This document shows positions 63,325 through 64,000 of a stretch of DNA of 64,000 nucleotides, one piece after another. A program made the position numbers and the translations under genes. The notes below the pieces were generated by a model that saw only the letters and a program-made list of their open reading frames with translations, was not told the origin of the DNA and did no database searches. Every line of letters begins with the position of its first letter. The first letter of the stretch is position 1. Where the stretch lies: positions 62,001 to 126,000 of the forward strand of contig NZ_KB908320.1 in assembly GCF_000382385.1 (NCBI RefSeq). Reading direction: 5' to 3'. The DNA comes from Segatella maculosa DSM 19339 = JCM 15638. GTDB lineage: Bacteria; Bacteroidota; Bacteroidia; Bacteroidales; Bacteroidaceae.

Positions 63325-64000
63325 TTATTGTTTGATTGAACTGTCGTTTTTATCTCTATAAGAATTATTATTTCTGTCATAGCCTCCATAGGTGTTATAT
63401 GAATTGTATGAGTTGGCTATATATGAATTATTATTATAGCGACCATAGCCGTATTTCGCATACTTTCCATACTTTGCATATCGTCCATAGCCATAATAAT
63501 AACCATATTTTTTCTTGGTCATATCCAGACCATTGATAACGATGGACATGTTTGGCAACTTCTTCTCCATAGCCAGACTATTAATAAGCACGAAGCTGTC
63601 TTTTGTCGTATAGTCTGCGCGACAGAGATATACCGTGGCATCAATGATACGTGCAAGCTGTAAAGTATCTGTTACCAAGCCTACTGGAGCCGTATCGATG
63701 ATGATATAATCATACATCTCTCTAAGTTTATTTACAATACCGTCAAGACTTTCACGCGCCAACAATTCCGCTGGGTTTGGTGGAGTTGGTCCGGCCATCA
63801 ATAAGTCTAACCGTTTGTTGACTCCCGAGGGTAAAATCTGGGCCTGAATATCCTCTATTGTCGAGTTTCTATGTACCAACAGATTTGTAATACCATGGTG
63901 ATGATCGTTGATTTCAAACAATTCAGCCAAACGAGGTTTACGGATATCAAGACCTAAAAGAATTACTTTCTTACCTAAAAGTGCAAAACTGACGGCTAAG
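63325..64000 (-). CDS. BY-kinase/Wzc C-terminal domain with tyrosine cluster (5' end outside window)
   Basis: The frame stays open to the window edge, so this is the C-terminal part of a Wzc/CpsD-type polysaccharide co-polymerase kinase. Walker A' ILLGLDIRKPRL lies at about 63940-63980, Walker B is YDYIIIDTAPVGLV. After VINGLDMTKKK the last ~65 residues hold 17 tyrosines (for example GYYYGYGRYAKYGKYAKYGY), the autophosphorylation cluster that tunes polymer length. Asn/Ser/Tyr-rich sequence follows to the end. It implies a capsule or exopolysaccharide locus beyond the window. Confidence 0.92.
   Translation of the reverse strand, partial: LAVSFALLGKKVILLGLDIRKPRLAELFEINDHHHGITNLLVHRNSTIEDIQAQILPSGVNKRLDLLMAGPTPPNPAELLARESLDGIVNKLREMYDYIIIDTAPVGLVTDTLQLARIIDATVYLCRADYTTKDSFVLINSLAMEKKLPNMSIVINGLDMTKKKYGYYYGYGRYAKYGKYAKYGYGRYNNNSYIANSYNSYNTYGGYDRNNNSYRDKNDSSIKQ

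Overview
The window looks like a chromosomal segment of a Bacteroidales bacterium, most likely Prevotella or a close Prevotellaceae relative. The reasons are seen in the DNA: many promoters fit the Bacteroidetes pattern TTTG-N19-22-TAnnTTTG, Shine-Dalgarno sites are almost absent (clpC is the exception), and several genes are Bacteroidetes hallmarks (DUF4295 next to rpmB-rpmG, DUF4494, GldE-type CNNM protein, the Lnb lipoprotein N-acyltransferase, a Bacteroides-type HAD next to a tyrosine-rich capsule kinase). Most of the window is core housekeeping sequence. I see no intact insertion sequence, prophage or CRISPR array.

Layout. 1-5.1 kb: the 3' part of a GH13 glycosidase fused in frame to an AlaX-like tRNA-editing domain, then pdxS-pdxT (vitamin B6) and aspS. 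5.2-9.1 kb: two small winged-helix-like proteins, an Xaa-Pro aminopeptidase and a secreted C1 peptidase. 9.2-12.9 kb: recJ-recQ. 13.1-16.4 kb (minus): outer-membrane barrel, lptC, gldE. 16.5-22.6 kb (plus): lnb, a degenerate alkaline-phosphatase-like protein, secA. 22.9-30.1 kb (minus): acyl-CoA ligase, LolC/E-like permease, aminotransferase, yggS-DUF4494, a short CbpA-like co-chaperone. 30.3-32.8 kb: clpC. 33.6-35.9 kb (minus): maeB. 36.0-38.5 kb: TetR, DUF2520, kdsC, maf. 38.9-41.0 kb: htpG. 41.2-42.3 kb: a putative lipoprotein and two tandem tRNA-Arg genes. 42.6-49.4 kb (minus): one long operon phoH-purC-ubiE-aroE-purM-prfA-small ORF-pyrF. 49.8-53.0 kb (minus): rpmB-rpmG-DUF4295 and map-tsaD-pncC-like. 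53.7-59.1 kb (plus): serS, a single-chain NfnA-NfnB fusion and a DASS transporter. 59.2-61.9 kb (minus): glutaredoxin-like protein and ppiD. 62.9-64.0 kb (minus): the end of a capsule/exopolysaccharide locus (BY-kinase and HAD).

The most unusual signal is between the genes. Twelve intergenic arrays of short units recur through the window. Ten have a period of 22 bp (21 bp where the unit orientation flips) and use four unrelated unit sequences; two have a period of 41-42 bp and share the same A-rich linker while carrying different palindromic cores. All are close to whole numbers of DNA helical turns, none matches CRISPR architecture, and four 22-bp-type arrays have the same TTGATAATCA-like motif 23-25 bp from their edge. 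I know of no name for this class and regard it as the best candidate for an undescribed system. Other points worth following are the GH13-AlaX fusion, tRNA-Arg genes with an apparent G19-C56 to A19-U56 tertiary swap, a phosphatase-fold pseudoenzyme beside lnb, a fossil duplicate of an acyl-CoA ligase 5' end, and a 48-codon gene coupled to pyrF.
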